In this document: positions 25,741-35,255 of the stretch, in pieces
How positions within the stretch are numbered: the first letter of the stretch is position 1
Layout: the number at the start of each line of letters is the position of its first letter
Assembly: GCF_028912405.1 (NCBI RefSeq)
Contig: NZ_JAKELO010000002.1
Coordinates: 744,001-808,000, forward strand
Length of the DNA: 64,000 bases
Origin: Methanogenium marinum
Lineage (GTDB): Archaea > Halobacteriota > Methanomicrobia > Methanomicrobiales > Methanomicrobiaceae
Direction of reading: 5' to 3'
Notes under the pieces: model-generated
The model's database searches: none
What the model was told of the DNA's origin: nothing
The model's input: the letters and a program-made list of their open reading frames with translations, nothing else
Translations under genes and position numbers: made by a program

Positions 25741-26013
25741 ATGAAACTGAAGATCGATGAACAGCGGTGCAAGGGGTGTAATCTCTGCACCACTGTCTGC
25801 CCATACAATATATTCCAGGAAGGCAGGAAACTTAATGAACGGGGCATTATTGTCCCGATCCTTGACCGGCCACAACGATGCACAAACTGCCGTCTGCGCC
25901 ATCTCTACGGAAGGCAGTTATGCGGTGCATGCCAGATGATCTGCCCGGACCAGGCAATTTACTGGGTCGAAGAAGATCCCTATTCAGAAGAGAGCGTGGT
26001 GATTGAGTTTTGA
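25741..26013 (+). CDS. korD: 2-oxoglutarate:ferredoxin oxidoreductase, delta subunit
   Basis: A 90-residue ferredoxin-like subunit. Two cluster-binding sets are visible: CKGCNLCTTVCP near the N-terminus, and CTNC followed after an 11-residue insert by CGACQMICP, so two 4Fe-4S clusters are likely. It passes electrons between the TPP active site of KorAB and ferredoxin. The start at 25741 (MKLKIDEQRC) is chosen over the upstream ATG at 25711. The korA start overlaps its stop (TTGA). Confidence 0.92.
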   Translation: MKLKIDEQRCKGCNLCTTVCPYNIFQEGRKLNERGIIVPILDRPQRCTNCRLRHLYGRQLCGACQMICPDQAIYWVEEDPYSEESVVIEF

Positions 26014-27113
26014 GCAAAATAGAATTCATGCAGGGTAACAGGGCATGCTGCGAGGGAGCACTTGCCGCAGGATGTAATTTCTTTGGCGGGTATCCGATTA
26101 CTCCGTCAACCGAGATTGCAGAACTGATGGCACTGAAACTTCCGAAAACCGGAGGCACCTTTATCCAGATGGAGGATGAGCTTGCGAGCATGGGGTCTAT
26201 CATTGGTGCATCGTGGACGGGTGCCCGTGCCATGACCGCCACATCCGGGCCGGGTTTCTCCCTTATGATGGAGAATATCGGCTATGCGGTGATGACCGAG
26301 ACTCCCTGCGTTGTCGTTAATATCCAGCGGGGCGGCCCCTCAACCGGTCAGCCAACGATGTCTGCACAGGGTGACATGATGCAGTGCCGATTCGGTTCTC
26401 ACGGAGATATGGCAACGATTGCCGTTGTACCATCAACCGTGCAGGAGATGTATGAACTTACGGCGAAGGCATTCAATCTCGCCGACCGGTTCCGCGTCCC
26501 CACCTTTGTGATGTCGGATGAGACTATCGGCCATATGCGGGAGAAGATTGTCATCCCGGAAAAGATCGACATCGTGCCAAGAAAACCACTGGAAGAAGGA
26601 AAACTCCCCTTCGAGGCAGATGAAGACGGTGTCCCCGGTTTTGCACAGTTCGGGAGTGGCCACCGGGTGCATGTCACCGGGCTCACGCACGACGAACGCG
26701 GATATCCGGATACAACAGACCCGGACGTCCACGAAAAACTGGTGAAACGGCTCTATAACAAGGTGGAATCAAAACGTCACGAGATAGCCGATTATGATGC
26801 AGTCAATACCGATGCAGAAACAGTCTTTATCACCTACGGCCCCTGTGCCCGCACGGTCCGGCAGGTGCTGCATGACCACCCGAATGAGGAGATCGGCCAC
26901 CTGAACCTGAGGATCGTCTGGCCCTTCCCGGAGGACACTATGAAACTCTTTCCCAATGCAAAGACCTTCATCGTACCCGAACTGAACCTGGGCCAGATGG
27001 TACGCGAAGTGGCCCGCCATACAACCGGCGAGAAGGTCGTTTCCATGCCGAAGATTGGTGGCCATATTCACACACCGGATGAACTCTATCGCGCAGTGGA
27101 GGCAGAGAAATGA
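26010..27113 (+). CDS. korA: 2-oxoglutarate:ferredoxin oxidoreductase, alpha subunit
   Basis: A 367-residue subunit with the pyrimidine-binding domain of the TPP enzyme. The signature GGYPITPSTEIAE (about residues 26-38) is followed by EDELASMGSIIGASW, the GPGFSLMMENIG segment, and a C-terminal transketolase-like lobe (PFPEDTMKLFPNAK). It forms 2-oxoglutarate from succinyl-CoA, CO2 and reduced ferredoxin in the reductive direction. Translation must begin at TTG 26010 because the first ATG in frame would remove conserved residues. It overlaps korB by 4 bases. Confidence 0.94.
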   Translation: MSKIEFMQGNRACCEGALAAGCNFFGGYPITPSTEIAELMALKLPKTGGTFIQMEDELASMGSIIGASWTGARAMTATSGPGFSLMMENIGYAVMTETPCVVVNIQRGGPSTGQPTMSAQGDMMQCRFGSHGDMATIAVVPSTVQEMYELTAKAFNLADRFRVPTFVMSDETIGHMREKIVIPEKIDIVPRKPLEEGKLPFEADEDGVPGFAQFGSGHRVHVTGLTHDERGYPDTTDPDVHEKLVKRLYNKVESKRHEIADYDAVNTDAETVFITYGPCARTVRQVLHDHPNEEIGHLNLRIVWPFPEDTMKLFPNAKTFIVPELNLGQMVREVARHTTGEKVVSMPKIGGHIHTPDELYRAVEAEK

Positions 27114-27907
27114 GTACCCGTGTCTTTGAAAAGTGGTATCGGGAAGACCGCCTCCCGCACATATTCTGCACAGGATGTGGCAACGGCACCGTGATGAACT
27201 GTGCCATCAAAGCGGTGGACACCATGCAGTGGGAAATTGACGACACCATCTTCATCTCCGGCATCGGCTGTTCCTCCCGTGCACCGGGATACATCACCAC
27301 CGACTCCCTCCATACCACCCATGGGAGAGCACTGACGTTTGCAACCGGTGTGAAGATGGCCAACCCTGATCTCAATGTCGTGGTATTCACCGGAGACGGT
27401 GACCTCTCTGCCATTGGCGGCAACCACTTCATTCATGCATGCAGGCGTAACATCGACATGACCGTCATCTGCATGAACAATATGATCTATGGCATGACCG
27501 GCGGACAGGGAAGCCCCTGCACGCCGGTAGGGAAAATTTCCACCACCACCCCTTACGGGGCAACGGAACCCACCTTTGACCTTGCAGGTCTTGCCGTTGC
27601 AGCCGGGGCAAACCACGTGGCACGATGGACATCCTATCACACAAAAGAACTCACCAAGGCAATCGAGACCGGTCTCTCCACCGAAGGGCTCTCCTTTATT
27701 GAGGCAATGGTGCAATGCCCGACTGCATACGGCAGGAGAAACAAACTCCGTACAGTGACCGATATGGTGGAGTGGATGCGTACGCATTCCATCCTCCTCC
27801 AGAAAGCCCGCCGGATGGAGGCGGAAGGAAAAAGCATCCCCGAGGACTTTTTCACGGTCGGTGAATTTATCCACCGGCAGCGCCCGGCAATGGGGGTAAA
27901 GAGATGA
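27110..27907 (+). CDS. korB: 2-oxoglutarate:ferredoxin oxidoreductase, beta subunit
   Basis: A 265-residue subunit that binds the TPP diphosphate and Mg. The CTGCGNG motif at residues 18-24 (FCTGCGNGTVM) and the TPP/Mg motif GDGDLSAIGGNHFIHA followed by NNMIYGMTGGQGSPC are present. SSRAPGYI, typical of 2-oxoacid enzymes, comes between. Its start overlaps korA and its end overlaps korC, each by 4 bases, so the complex subunits are made in step. Confidence 0.95.
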   Translation: MSTRVFEKWYREDRLPHIFCTGCGNGTVMNCAIKAVDTMQWEIDDTIFISGIGCSSRAPGYITTDSLHTTHGRALTFATGVKMANPDLNVVVFTGDGDLSAIGGNHFIHACRRNIDMTVICMNNMIYGMTGGQGSPCTPVGKISTTTPYGATEPTFDLAGLAVAAGANHVARWTSYHTKELTKAIETGLSTEGLSFIEAMVQCPTAYGRRNKLRTVTDMVEWMRTHSILLQKARRMEAEGKSIPEDFFTVGEFIHRQRPAMGVKR

Positions 27908-28434
27908 GGCACGAAGTTCTCTTCTCCGGATTCGGCGGACAGGGAGTTATTCTCTCAGCGGTTATTCTCGGACGGGCAGCGGCCCTCTACGGGAATAAGT
28001 ACGCGGTGCAGACACAGGTCTACGGGCCGGAGGCACGGGGCGGTGCATCGATGAGTGCGGATGTCATTGACGACGAACCGATTCTGTACCCGAAGGTCAC
28101 CTCACCTGATATCTATGTTATAATGTCCCAGCAGGGATTTGATAAATACGGGTCAGACGTACCGGATGATGCCCTCATGCTGGTTGATTCAGAACTGGTG
28201 CTCTCCCGACCGGAGTGCACCTGCATAGAAATCCCTGCGACAACAGAGGCAAAAGAGAACCTTGGCCGGGTCATCGTTGCAAATATTGTTATGCTCGGTG
28301 CCCTTGTCGCTGCAACCGGTGTGGTCTCAGAAGATGCCATCGAACGGGCAGTCCTTGACAGTGTCCCAAAAGGAACCGAGGACCTGAACCTCAGGGCTCT
28401 CCACCGTGGATTTGAACTCGGAAGAAAGAAATAA
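27904..28434 (+). CDS. korC: 2-oxoglutarate:ferredoxin oxidoreductase, gamma subunit
   Basis: A 176-residue subunit of the POR_gamma family. Recognised by FSGFGGQGVILSAVILGRAA at the N-terminus and the YGPEARGGASMSADV motif, both standard in gamma subunits. It links the catalytic halves of the complex and helps close the active site over CoA. It overlaps korB by 4 bases and is followed after 24 bases by sucC. Confidence 0.94.
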   Translation: MRHEVLFSGFGGQGVILSAVILGRAAALYGNKYAVQTQVYGPEARGGASMSADVIDDEPILYPKVTSPDIYVIMSQQGFDKYGSDVPDDALMLVDSELVLSRPECTCIEIPATTEAKENLGRVIVANIVMLGALVAATGVVSEDAIERAVLDSVPKGTEDLNLRALHRGFELGRKK

Positions 28435-28458
28435 AGATATATACTGAGGAAATAACGG

Positions 28459-29550
28459 ATGAAACTCCTTGAATTTGAAGCAAAAGAGATATTCAGAAAT
28501 AACGGAATCCCAATCCCCGAAGGTGTGGTAATCAAAAGCCCGGACGAACTCCGGCGTCACCTGAACGGATTCACGGACGAAGTCGTGGTAAAATCACAGG
28601 TGGACGTAGGAGGACGGGGAAAGGCAGGCGGCATCATTGTCACGCAGAAGGCAGATGCAGTCGAGGCCGCCAGACATCTCTTTTCCTTCCCTATCAAGGG
28701 TCTCATCCCGAAGGCCATCCTTGTGGAAGAGAAACTTCCGATTGATCACGAATACTACGTGAGCATTTCCATCGACCGGACAACACGCCAGCCCATGATT
28801 CTCTTTGCAGAGACGGGCGGTGTCGATATCGAGGAGACCGCACGTACCGGAGGACCGGAAGCCCTCCGGCGGGTCGGATTCTCACCACTGCTCTCTGAAG
28901 TTCCGGGCTTTTTAATGCGCCAGATACTGGGGACCGCACCAAAAGAACTCGGGCCTGTCATAAACAATCTCTACAAGGCATTCTGTGCATCAGATGCTCT
29001 CCTCGCAGAGATTAACCCCCTCGTGACGACATCGAGAGGGGTCTTTGCCGCAGACGCAAAACTCATCATCGATGACAATGCCCTGATACGTCAGGGAATT
29101 ACGGCAAACCGTGACCTGACCCCACGGGAACGCGAAGCAGAGGAGAACGGGTTCTCCTATGTCGAACTGGAGGGTTCAATAGGCGTCATCGGAAACGGTG
29201 CGGGCCTCACCATGTCCACTCTTGATCTTATCCAGCACTACGATGGCAAAGCGGCAAACTTCCTCGATGTCGGTGGCGGTGCCGGACGCGAACGGGTCAT
29301 GAAGGCCGTCCGTCTGGTGGCAGGCATGCCGGATGTCAAAGTCATCGTGGTGAACCTCCTCGGGGGTATCACCCGGTGCGATGAGGTGGCAAAAGGCATC
29401 ATCGATGCGGGTATCGACCAGCACGTCATCACCCGCCTTGCAGGGACGAACGAAGAGGAGGGCAAAGCACTCCTTGCCAAAAACGGCTACCAGATGCTTG
29501 ACACGATGGAAGATGTTGTGAAACAGGCAGTGAAGGAGGCAGCAGCATGA
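28459..29550 (+). CDS. sucC: succinate--CoA ligase, beta subunit
   Basis: A 363-residue subunit with an ATP-grasp domain. LLEFEAKEIFRNNGIPIPEG at the N-terminus, VDVGGRGKAGGI, EINPLVTT and the C-terminal GGITRCDEVAKGII are standard SucC motifs. Reaction: succinate + CoA + NTP to succinyl-CoA. Here it supplies KorABCD with substrate. Length is slightly short of bacterial SucC (about 388) but normal for archaea. The AGGAAATAACGG leader gives a ribosome-binding site. Stop overlaps the sucD start by 4 bases. Confidence 0.96.
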   Translation: MKLLEFEAKEIFRNNGIPIPEGVVIKSPDELRRHLNGFTDEVVVKSQVDVGGRGKAGGIIVTQKADAVEAARHLFSFPIKGLIPKAILVEEKLPIDHEYYVSISIDRTTRQPMILFAETGGVDIEETARTGGPEALRRVGFSPLLSEVPGFLMRQILGTAPKELGPVINNLYKAFCASDALLAEINPLVTTSRGVFAADAKLIIDDNALIRQGITANRDLTPREREAEENGFSYVELEGSIGVIGNGAGLTMSTLDLIQHYDGKAANFLDVGGGAGRERVMKAVRLVAGMPDVKVIVVNLLGGITRCDEVAKGIIDAGIDQHVITRLAGTNEEEGKALLAKNGYQMLDTMEDVVKQAVKEAAA

Positions 29551-30413
29551 TATACGGTGACCATACGACCGGCATTATTGTTCAGGGGGCAACCGGCAAC
29601 CAGGGTGCATTCCATATCAATCTGATGAACCAGTACGCAAAGGAGACCGGTGGACGTGGAGTTGTCGCAGGCGTCACCCCCGGCAAAGGCGGCCAGAAGG
29701 TGCATGGCGTCCCGGTCTATAACAGCGTCCGTGAAGCAATGGCAGAAAACGATGCATCAACCTCGGTTCTCTTTGTGCCCGGATTTGCTGCAGGAGACTC
29801 CATCATGGAGGCAGCAAGTGCCGGTATTGAACTCATCACCGCAATCACCGAAGGCATCCCGGTGCACGACACCATGCGGGCGCTTGCCTTTGCCCGGATG
29901 GAAGGGTGCACGGTTATCGGGCCAAACTGTCCCGGCACCCTCTCCCCCGGCGAACTGAAACTCGGCATCATGCCACCACACCTCGCGATGCCCGGCAATG
30001 TGGGAATAATCTCACGCAGCGGAACGCTCACCTATGAAGTCATCAACGAACTCACACGGGCCGGCATCGGGCAGTCAACCGTCGTCGGCATCGGCGGTGA
30101 CCCGGTTATTGGCCAGACCTTCACCGATGTGCTCGAACGGTTTGAAGCAGACGCACAGACAAAGGCCGTTGTCCTGATAGGTGAAGTGGGCGGAAACCTC
30201 GAAGAGGAAGGGGCAACCTCAACAGATCTTCCCCTTGTCACCTACATCGCAGGCATCTCTGCACCGCCGGAGAAACGCATGGGTCATGCAGGCGCCATCA
30301 TTGAAGGCGGAGAGGGAGATGCGGTGTCAAAGATTGCACGCCTCAGAAAACTTGGCATCCCGGTTGCAGGGAAGCCTTCTGATATTCCGGCACTCGTGCG
30401 GGAGCTTCTATGA
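29547..30413 (+). CDS. sucD: succinate--CoA ligase, alpha subunit
   Basis: A 288-residue CoA-binding subunit. [20 protein letters not shown] with the following GGVTPGKGG-like loop makes the Rossmann CoA site, [19 protein letters not shown] follows, and [17 protein letters not shown] near residue 245 contains the histidine phosphorylated during catalysis. It overlaps sucC by 4 bases and the downstream dacZ start by 4 bases. Confidence 0.96.
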   Translation: MIYGDHTTGIIVQGATGNQGAFHINLMNQYAKETGGRGVVAGVTPGKGGQKVHGVPVYNSVREAMAENDASTSVLFVPGFAAGDSIMEAASAGIELITAITEGIPVHDTMRALAFARMEGCTVIGPNCPGTLSPGELKLGIMPPHLAMPGNVGIISRSGTLTYEVINELTRAGIGQSTVVGIGGDPVIGQTFTDVLERFEADAQTKAVVLIGEVGGNLEEEGATSTDLPLVTYIAGISAPPEKRMGHAGAIIEGGEGDAVSKIARLRKLGIPVAGKPSDIPALVRELL

Positions 30414-31204
30414 GCCAGACGATGCTGAAGGCAGCAGCGGCACTCGCAGAAGAGGTCAGTGCAAAAGCAATCGTCTCCTTTATTGATCCGATGGATTTCA
30501 CCTGCGACATCCCGGTCATATGGGTGCAGGACCTTCAGCTCGATGTCCTGCGTGACCTTACCATGCACGACATCCTGGAAATTTCCGAGCGGCATCTGCA
30601 CGATGCAGCAGTTCAGATATATATCTCCCAAAAGTATGAATTCGGAAATGTTATCGGTGTCTTTCCATATGCCATCTTAGTCTATGACATCAACCAGGAA
30701 AAGGAGTTTATCAGTGTCAGGGAATTCGATGACCTGGTACCACGGGGCGTGATGACAGCGGTCCTCCAGCTTGCCCTTGAAATTGCAGTTGAAGGGCGTG
30801 AGGGCCGTTCAATCGGCACTGCGTTTATCATCGGCAACACCGAGGAGATTTACAACCACTCCCACTCGGCCATCATCAACCCGTATCAGGGGCACATAAA
30901 AGAGGTACGCGATATCACCGACCGGACAAACTGGGAAAGTGTGAAGGAATTCGCTCAGCTGGACGGTGTCTTTGTGGTGGACACCACCGGATCCATCCAG
31001 GCAGCCGGCCGGTATATCGATGTCAAAGGTGATGACCTGACTCTTCCTCATGGTATGGGAGGAAGACACCGTGCCACCGCATCCCTCACCCGCATCATCC
31101 CTGCAATCGGAGTCACTATCTCTGAAAGCGGTGGGATGGTTCGTGTATTTAGAAACGGTGAATGCTGGCTCACCGTCCGGTCTGATGTCCGGATTAAAAA
31201 CTAA
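30410..31204 (+). CDS. dacZ: diadenylate cyclase (c-di-AMP synthase)
   Basis: A 264-residue archaeal diadenylate cyclase that joins two ATP to c-di-AMP. The C-terminal DisA_N domain (about residues 130-260) shows the catalytic motif as LDGVFVVDTTG (185-187, the usual DGA written DGV) and the nucleotide-binding RHR at 219-221 in GGRHRATASLT. The N-terminal 120 residues match DacZ and have no membrane helices, so the enzyme is cytosolic, unlike most bacterial DacA. Its start lies inside sucD (ATGA overlap), so it is translated with the TCA enzymes. c-di-AMP controls K+ and osmolyte balance in archaea. Confidence 0.9.
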   Translation: MSQTMLKAAAALAEEVSAKAIVSFIDPMDFTCDIPVIWVQDLQLDVLRDLTMHDILEISERHLHDAAVQIYISQKYEFGNVIGVFPYAILVYDINQEKEFISVREFDDLVPRGVMTAVLQLALEIAVEGREGRSIGTAFIIGNTEEIYNHSHSAIINPYQGHIKEVRDITDRTNWESVKEFAQLDGVFVVDTTGSIQAAGRYIDVKGDDLTLPHGMGGRHRATASLTRIIPAIGVTISESGGMVRVFRNGECWLTVRSDVRIKN

Positions 31205-31427
31205 TTTTTTTTGTTCCCGGTTCAGATTCATTTTACGTTTAGGAAAGGCTCACTAAGAATTGAGTGGGAAATAAATGGGTATTAATTGTCATTCATTCCG
31301 GCTGCTGATTTGTCAACAAATCATTATTCATTCCATCAGAAATTGATTATTACATCAATTGATATTATTTTACGGTTTTTTATTGACGAATGGTATCTAA
31401 AAAACAGGGAATTTAGTATTGCATCTA
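31205..31427. other. convergent spacer with short palindrome
   Basis: Between dacZ and the minus-strand RelE gene. A T-run follows dacZ at 31205-31211. TGATTTGT and ACAAATCA (31306-31323) form an 8-base dyad with a two-base centre that could help end either transcript. Otherwise AT-rich, with no gene. Confidence 0.5.
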
Positions 31428-31721
31428 TTAACTGAAGTATTGCTCAAACGGGAGATATCTTTTATATCCTTTCTTTCTGTCGAAAATTAATCCGGCTTTA
31501 ATGTCATCACCTGTTACAACGTATATTATTCTGTAATTGCCAACCCTCATCCTGTACATTGGAGGTTCTTTATGATCAACTATTGGAATCACATCATGAT
31601 TTTCGGTAAAAGGATCCTCTAAAAGATTATCAAGAGCATTCTTAACCTTCAAAATGTCCGTTTTATCAAGTTTTTTCAATTCTCTTTTGAATCTGTTTGA
31701 AACTTTCAGGTGGTATGTCAT
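31428..31721 (-). CDS. RelE/ParE-family toxin
   Basis: A 97-residue mRNA-interferase-type toxin. The RelE fold is visible as YHLKVSNRFKRELKKLDKTD, a helix pair, MYRMRVGNYRIIYVV (the usual RxGxYRIxY core with its basic residues) and the late FDRKKGYKRYL. Members cut mRNA on the ribosome when freed from their antitoxin. It overlaps the upstream antitoxin gene by 4 bases, the usual order for such pairs. Confidence 0.85.
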   Translation of the reverse strand: MTYHLKVSNRFKRELKKLDKTDILKVKNALDNLLEDPFTENHDVIPIVDHKEPPMYRMRVGNYRIIYVVTGDDIKAGLIFDRKKGYKRYLPFEQYFS

Positions 31722-31906
31722 ACATAGTCATCCCAGTCAATCTCTGTGAATTTCTCATTTTCAAAGATTTCCCGGTATTCCTTATTACGTATCTGAATAC
31801 AGTGAGACTTTACAAGCCGCATGACAATATCATCATATGTCTCTCCTTTACTTCCGATCTGTTTTAAAAGGTCTTTTGTTTCCGCTTTAACAGAAATAGA
31901 TGTCAT
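31718..31906 (-). CDS. antitoxin of the RelE pair (DUF7557/VapB-like)
   Basis: A 62-residue protein. Residues 1-33 (TSISVKAETKDLLKQIGSKGETYDDIVMRLV) look like a ribbon-helix-helix DNA-binding domain. The acidic tail (YREIFENEKFTEIDWDDYV) would wrap and block the toxin. This layout is typical of short archaeal antitoxins next to RelE-like toxins. The pair probably autoregulates, but I see no clear operator upstream of 31906. Confidence 0.78.
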   Translation of the reverse strand: MTSISVKAETKDLLKQIGSKGETYDDIVMRLVKSHCIQIRNKEYREIFENEKFTEIDWDDYV

Positions 31907-32420
31907 AGAACTATAGTTGAACTGAGAAATAATTAATTTTTTCCGGATGCAAATTCTTCGTTGCAGATTTTTACATCACCCTGTCTCCATACTGTTTTGC
32001 AAACAGGAATCTTTGAGGAAATAATTCGTTTTTACAGGATCTCTCAGCAGACCGGACAACGATTATTGTATCCCACCGCCCCTCTGACCTCAGGATTGTG
32101 GATATAGTGTGTATGCAGTGAAGGATGGAGCAGTCCAAAAGGAATAATTAACAGGATGATTAGCAGGAGGGGAGTCTGACTGACGAGAATGATACCAGTA
32201 CATATCACTCCCAATCCGGATCACCTTTGTGTCGATAATCCTGCAGTGCAGCGAGACCGTTTGTCCGACAGTTTCGTGAGACTGTATTTGTCCACAAATG
32301 AAGAAAGAGTCCCCTTTTTTGTAACGGACAATTACCCAGAGTAATTATTTACCTCAAAGGAAATTCTTATCTGATAAAGAACCCACCTTCTTATTATCTA
32401 TTTGGAGTTCGTGAATATCG
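31907..32420. other. spacer between the toxin-antitoxin pair and SAM synthetase
   Basis: Mostly AT-rich. It contains one small candidate gene on the minus strand (32044-32208). The last 60 bases hold a TTATTATCTATTTGGAG stretch before the SAM synthetase start, which likely includes its ribosome-binding site (TGGAG). A short dyad ACAGT...ACTGT (32265-32285) was noted but is not convincing. Confidence 0.5.
32044..32208 (-). CDS. possible 54-residue membrane miniprotein
   Basis: From GTG 32208 the frame reads ICTGIILVSQTPLLLIILL and then IIPFGLLHPSLHTHYIHNPE, ending RCPVC. One strong membrane helix is followed by a His-rich polar end and a C-terminal CPVC pair. It has no ATG and only a weak GGGA before the GTG. 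The sequence looks more protein-like than the surrounding frames, but I recognise no family. Confidence 0.3.
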   Translation of the reverse strand: MICTGIILVSQTPLLLIILLIIPFGLLHPSLHTHYIHNPEVRGAVGYNNRCPVC

Positions 32421-33629
32421 ATGGTACGAAATATTGCAGTTGAAAAACTCAACGAATTGCCCCTGAACAGACAGAAACTGGAACTCGCAGAACGCAAATG
32501 TATCGGCCACCCTGACAGCCTTGCAGATGGTATCGCAGAATCGATATCACAGGCTCTTTCACGGGCATACCTGGACGAATGTGGCGCTGTGCTTCACCAC
32601 AACACCGACCAGGGCGAGATCGTTGCCGGGGAGTCACTCCCGAAATTTGGCGGCGGTTGCGTCACACGTCCCATGTATGTGCTTCTTACCGGACGTGCAA
32701 CAAAGACCTTTGACGGCGTGACGATACCCACCGATGCCATAGCACTCGAAGCTGCACGAAATTATCTCTCCAACACGCTGGAATTCCTGGACATGAACAA
32801 AGACGTCATCGTTGACTGCCGCATGGGAACCGGTTCATCAGATCTCCGTGATGTCTTCCGTGCATGCGAGAAAAAACACCTTCCGTATGCAAACGACACC
32901 TCATTCGGAGTGGGTCATGCACCATTCTCTGACCTTGAGAATGTCATCCTTGCCGTGAGTAACCACCTTGACGAGGTATACCGGCCAAAAAACAAGGTCA
33001 TCGGAACAGACATCAAGATTATGGGTCTGCGCCAGGAAGAAGAGATGAACCTCACTCTCTGTGTGCCGATGGTTGACCGTTTCTGTGCTGACATGAACGA
33101 CTACAAAGAGGCAGTCACCCGGGTCGGGGAAGAGGTGCAGAAAGTCGCCTCCGGAATTACTGACCGCCGGGTAACCGTGGATATCAACACCGGCGACAAC
33201 TACGAGAAGAAGGATGCCATCTTTTTGACCGTCACCGGTACGTCTGCTGAGATGGGAGACGATGGATCTGTTGGCCGGGGCAACCGTGCAAACGGTCTTA
33301 TCACCCCGCACCGCCCGATGAGCATGGAAGCCACCAGCGGAAAGAACCCGATTAACCATATCGGCAAAATCTACAACCTCCTCTCCACCGAACTCGCGCA
33401 GCAGTGTGCACAGGAACTTGACGGCATTGAGGACCTCTATATCAGACTGCTCTCACAGATCGGACGGCCGATTGACCAGCCGCTCGTCGCAGGTGCCCAG
33501 TTTGTGGCAGCAAAAGGGGCAGATGAAGCCGCCATCAGCCGCGGTATCGAAGAGATTATCGATGCAGGTCTTGCAGACATCACCTCAATCACCGAGCGGG
33601 TCATCCGCGGTGAGATGAAGACCTTCTAA
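32421..33629 (+). CDS. S-adenosylmethionine synthetase, archaeal type
   Basis: A 402-residue enzyme that makes S-adenosylmethionine from ATP and methionine. It belongs to the archaeal family (COG1812), distinct from bacterial MetK in sequence. Visible: [20 protein letters not shown] near residue 27, [24 protein letters not shown], and the glycine-rich [15 protein letters not shown]. Length is typical. AdoMet serves the many methylases of a methanogen and tRNA/rRNA modification. It is followed by hisG after 25 bases. Confidence 0.95.
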   Translation: MVRNIAVEKLNELPLNRQKLELAERKCIGHPDSLADGIAESISQALSRAYLDECGAVLHHNTDQGEIVAGESLPKFGGGCVTRPMYVLLTGRATKTFDGVTIPTDAIALEAARNYLSNTLEFLDMNKDVIVDCRMGTGSSDLRDVFRACEKKHLPYANDTSFGVGHAPFSDLENVILAVSNHLDEVYRPKNKVIGTDIKIMGLRQEEEMNLTLCVPMVDRFCADMNDYKEAVTRVGEEVQKVASGITDRRVTVDINTGDNYEKKDAIFLTVTGTSAEMGDDGSVGRGNRANGLITPHRPMSMEATSGKNPINHIGKIYNLLSTELAQQCAQELDGIEDLYIRLLSQIGRPIDQPLVAGAQFVAAKGADEAAISRGIEEIIDAGLADITSITERVIRGEMKTF

Positions 33630-33654
33630 AACAACCCAAACAGAAACGAAGCTT

Positions 33655-34533
33655 ATGACAGACGAGACACACGAGCACATACGGCTTGCCATCCCAAACA
33701 AAGGACGCATATCAGACCCGATTATTGACCTTCTGGAAAAAGGAGGACTCCATCTCCATAGTTCATCCAGCCGTAAGCTCATCGCACCGACATGTGACCC
33801 GGCTGTTGAAGTGCTCTTTGCACGGCCGATAGACATTCCCGAATATGTGGCAAACGGTGCTGCAGACCTTGGGATTACCGGCCGCGACATGGTCCGTGAA
33901 CGGGGAGCATCGGTCACCGAGATACTGGACCTGAAGATGGGCAGTGCCACGCTTGTGCTTGCAGCACCGGAGGATTCGGGTATCCGGACAGCAAAAGACC
34001 TTGCCGGCAAACGCATTGCAACCGAATTCCCGCATACAACAGAGGAGTTCTTCCGGGAACGCGGAATACCGGTAAGTCTCTTTCCCGTCAGCGGCGCCTG
34101 CGAAGCAACGCCCTATCTCGGTGTCGCCGATGCAATCGTGGATTTGTCCAGTTCAGGCACGACCCTGAAGACGAATCATCTCATGGTTCTCGAAGAAATT
34201 CTCCATTCAACGACCATTCTCATCGGGAACAATGATGCAATGCAGCACAGGCGGGGGAAGATTGATGAAATCACCCTCGCACTGGAGAGTGTAATCTCGG
34301 CCCGCGGCAAGTGCTACCTGATGATGAATGTGAACCGGGACTCACTCAGTGAAGTGAAAGAGGTGCTGCCGGGTCTGGGCGGACCAACGGTGATGGACGT
34401 CGCATCAGATGAAAGTCTCGTTGCGGTGCATGCAGTGGTTGATGAAGAACGGGTATACCAGCTTATTACCCGCCTGCGAAATGCCGGTGCACGGGATATT
34501 CTTGTCATGCCGATTGACCGGCTCATTCGGTGA
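33655..34533 (+). CDS. hisG: ATP phosphoribosyltransferase (long form)
   Basis: A 292-residue enzyme for the first step of histidine synthesis, joining ATP and PRPP. RLAIPNKGRI at the N-terminus, the PRPP loop DAIVDLSSSGTTLKTNHL, and a C-terminal regulatory domain (residues 210-290, ending DILVMPIDRLIR) show it is the long, histidine-inhibited form that needs no HisZ. It precedes hisA closely (8 bases, counting hisA from 34542) and follows the SAM synthetase gene. Confidence 0.95.
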   Translation: MTDETHEHIRLAIPNKGRISDPIIDLLEKGGLHLHSSSSRKLIAPTCDPAVEVLFARPIDIPEYVANGAADLGITGRDMVRERGASVTEILDLKMGSATLVLAAPEDSGIRTAKDLAGKRIATEFPHTTEEFFRERGIPVSLFPVSGACEATPYLGVADAIVDLSSSGTTLKTNHLMVLEEILHSTTILIGNNDAMQHRRGKIDEITLALESVISARGKCYLMMNVNRDSLSEVKEVLPGLGGPTVMDVASDESLVAVHAVVDEERVYQLITRLRNAGARDILVMPIDRLIR

Positions 34534-34541
34534 AAAATACC

Positions 34542-35255
34542 ATGAAAGTATTTCCCGCAGTGGACATTTTAGACGGTACCTGTGTGCAGTTGGTGCAGGG
34601 CAACCGGAAGAACAGAGTATCGTATGGAAATCCGGTCTCACGGGCACAGGAGTGGCTTCAGGAAGGCGCTCGTGCCCTCCATGTGATCAACCTGGACGGA
34701 GCCTTCGGTGCTGCAGAGAAAAACGTCAGTCTCATAAAAGAGATCATCCAGACCACCGGTGCTGAGATACAACTTGGGGGCGGTATCCGGAGCACAGCAG
34801 ATGCAGCCGGCTGGCTTAACGCCGGTGTCACACGGGTGATCATCGGCACCCTTGCTGTCGACCGCCCTGAGGCCATCACCGAGATAGCAGACGAATACGG
34901 AAAGGAGGCGGTGATGGCGGGTGTGGATGCCCGCGGCGGCAATGTCGTTGTTCGCGGGTGGGAAAAGACCGCCGGCGACTTCATCACCATGGCCCGTGCA
35001 TTCGAAGAACGGGGTGCAGGATCGCTTCTCTTCACCAATGTTGATGTGGAGGGATTGTGCAACGGTATCGCAGAAGAACCGGTGCGGCGCCTGAGAGAGG
35101 CAGTGAAGATTCCTGTCGTAGCCTCAGGAGGCATCACAACACCACAGGACGTGCGTATAATGCGCGAGATAGGTGTGGAGGCCATTGTACTTGGTTCAGC
35201 CCTGTACAGGGGCACTATCACCCTGAAAGAAGCAATCGAAGAGGCAGAGAGATGA
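34542..35255 (+). CDS. hisA: ProFAR isomerase
   Basis: A 237-residue TIM-barrel enzyme that isomerises ProFAR to [23 protein letters not shown] at the N-terminus has the catalytic Asp. [21 protein letters not shown] and [14 protein letters not shown] mark the phosphate sites of the barrel. The start at ATG 34542 is chosen because the family begins at this methionine. A GTG at 34530 would overlap hisG by 4 bases and is an alternative. Its stop overlaps the hisB ATG (GATGAG). Confidence 0.94.
   Translation: MKVFPAVDILDGTCVQLVQGNRKNRVSYGNPVSRAQEWLQEGARALHVINLDGAFGAAEKNVSLIKEIIQTTGAEIQLGGGIRSTADAAGWLNAGVTRVIIGTLAVDRPEAITEIADEYGKEAVMAGVDARGGNVVVRGWEKTAGDFITMARAFEERGAGSLLFTNVDVEGLCNGIAEEPVRRLREAVKIPVVASGGITTPQDVRIMREIGVEAIVLGSALYRGTITLKEAIEEAER

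Noticed and set aside
32230-32330. Possible SAM-type riboswitch before SAM synthetase
   Set aside because: Only a weak 5-bp dyad. No known riboswitch core is visible.
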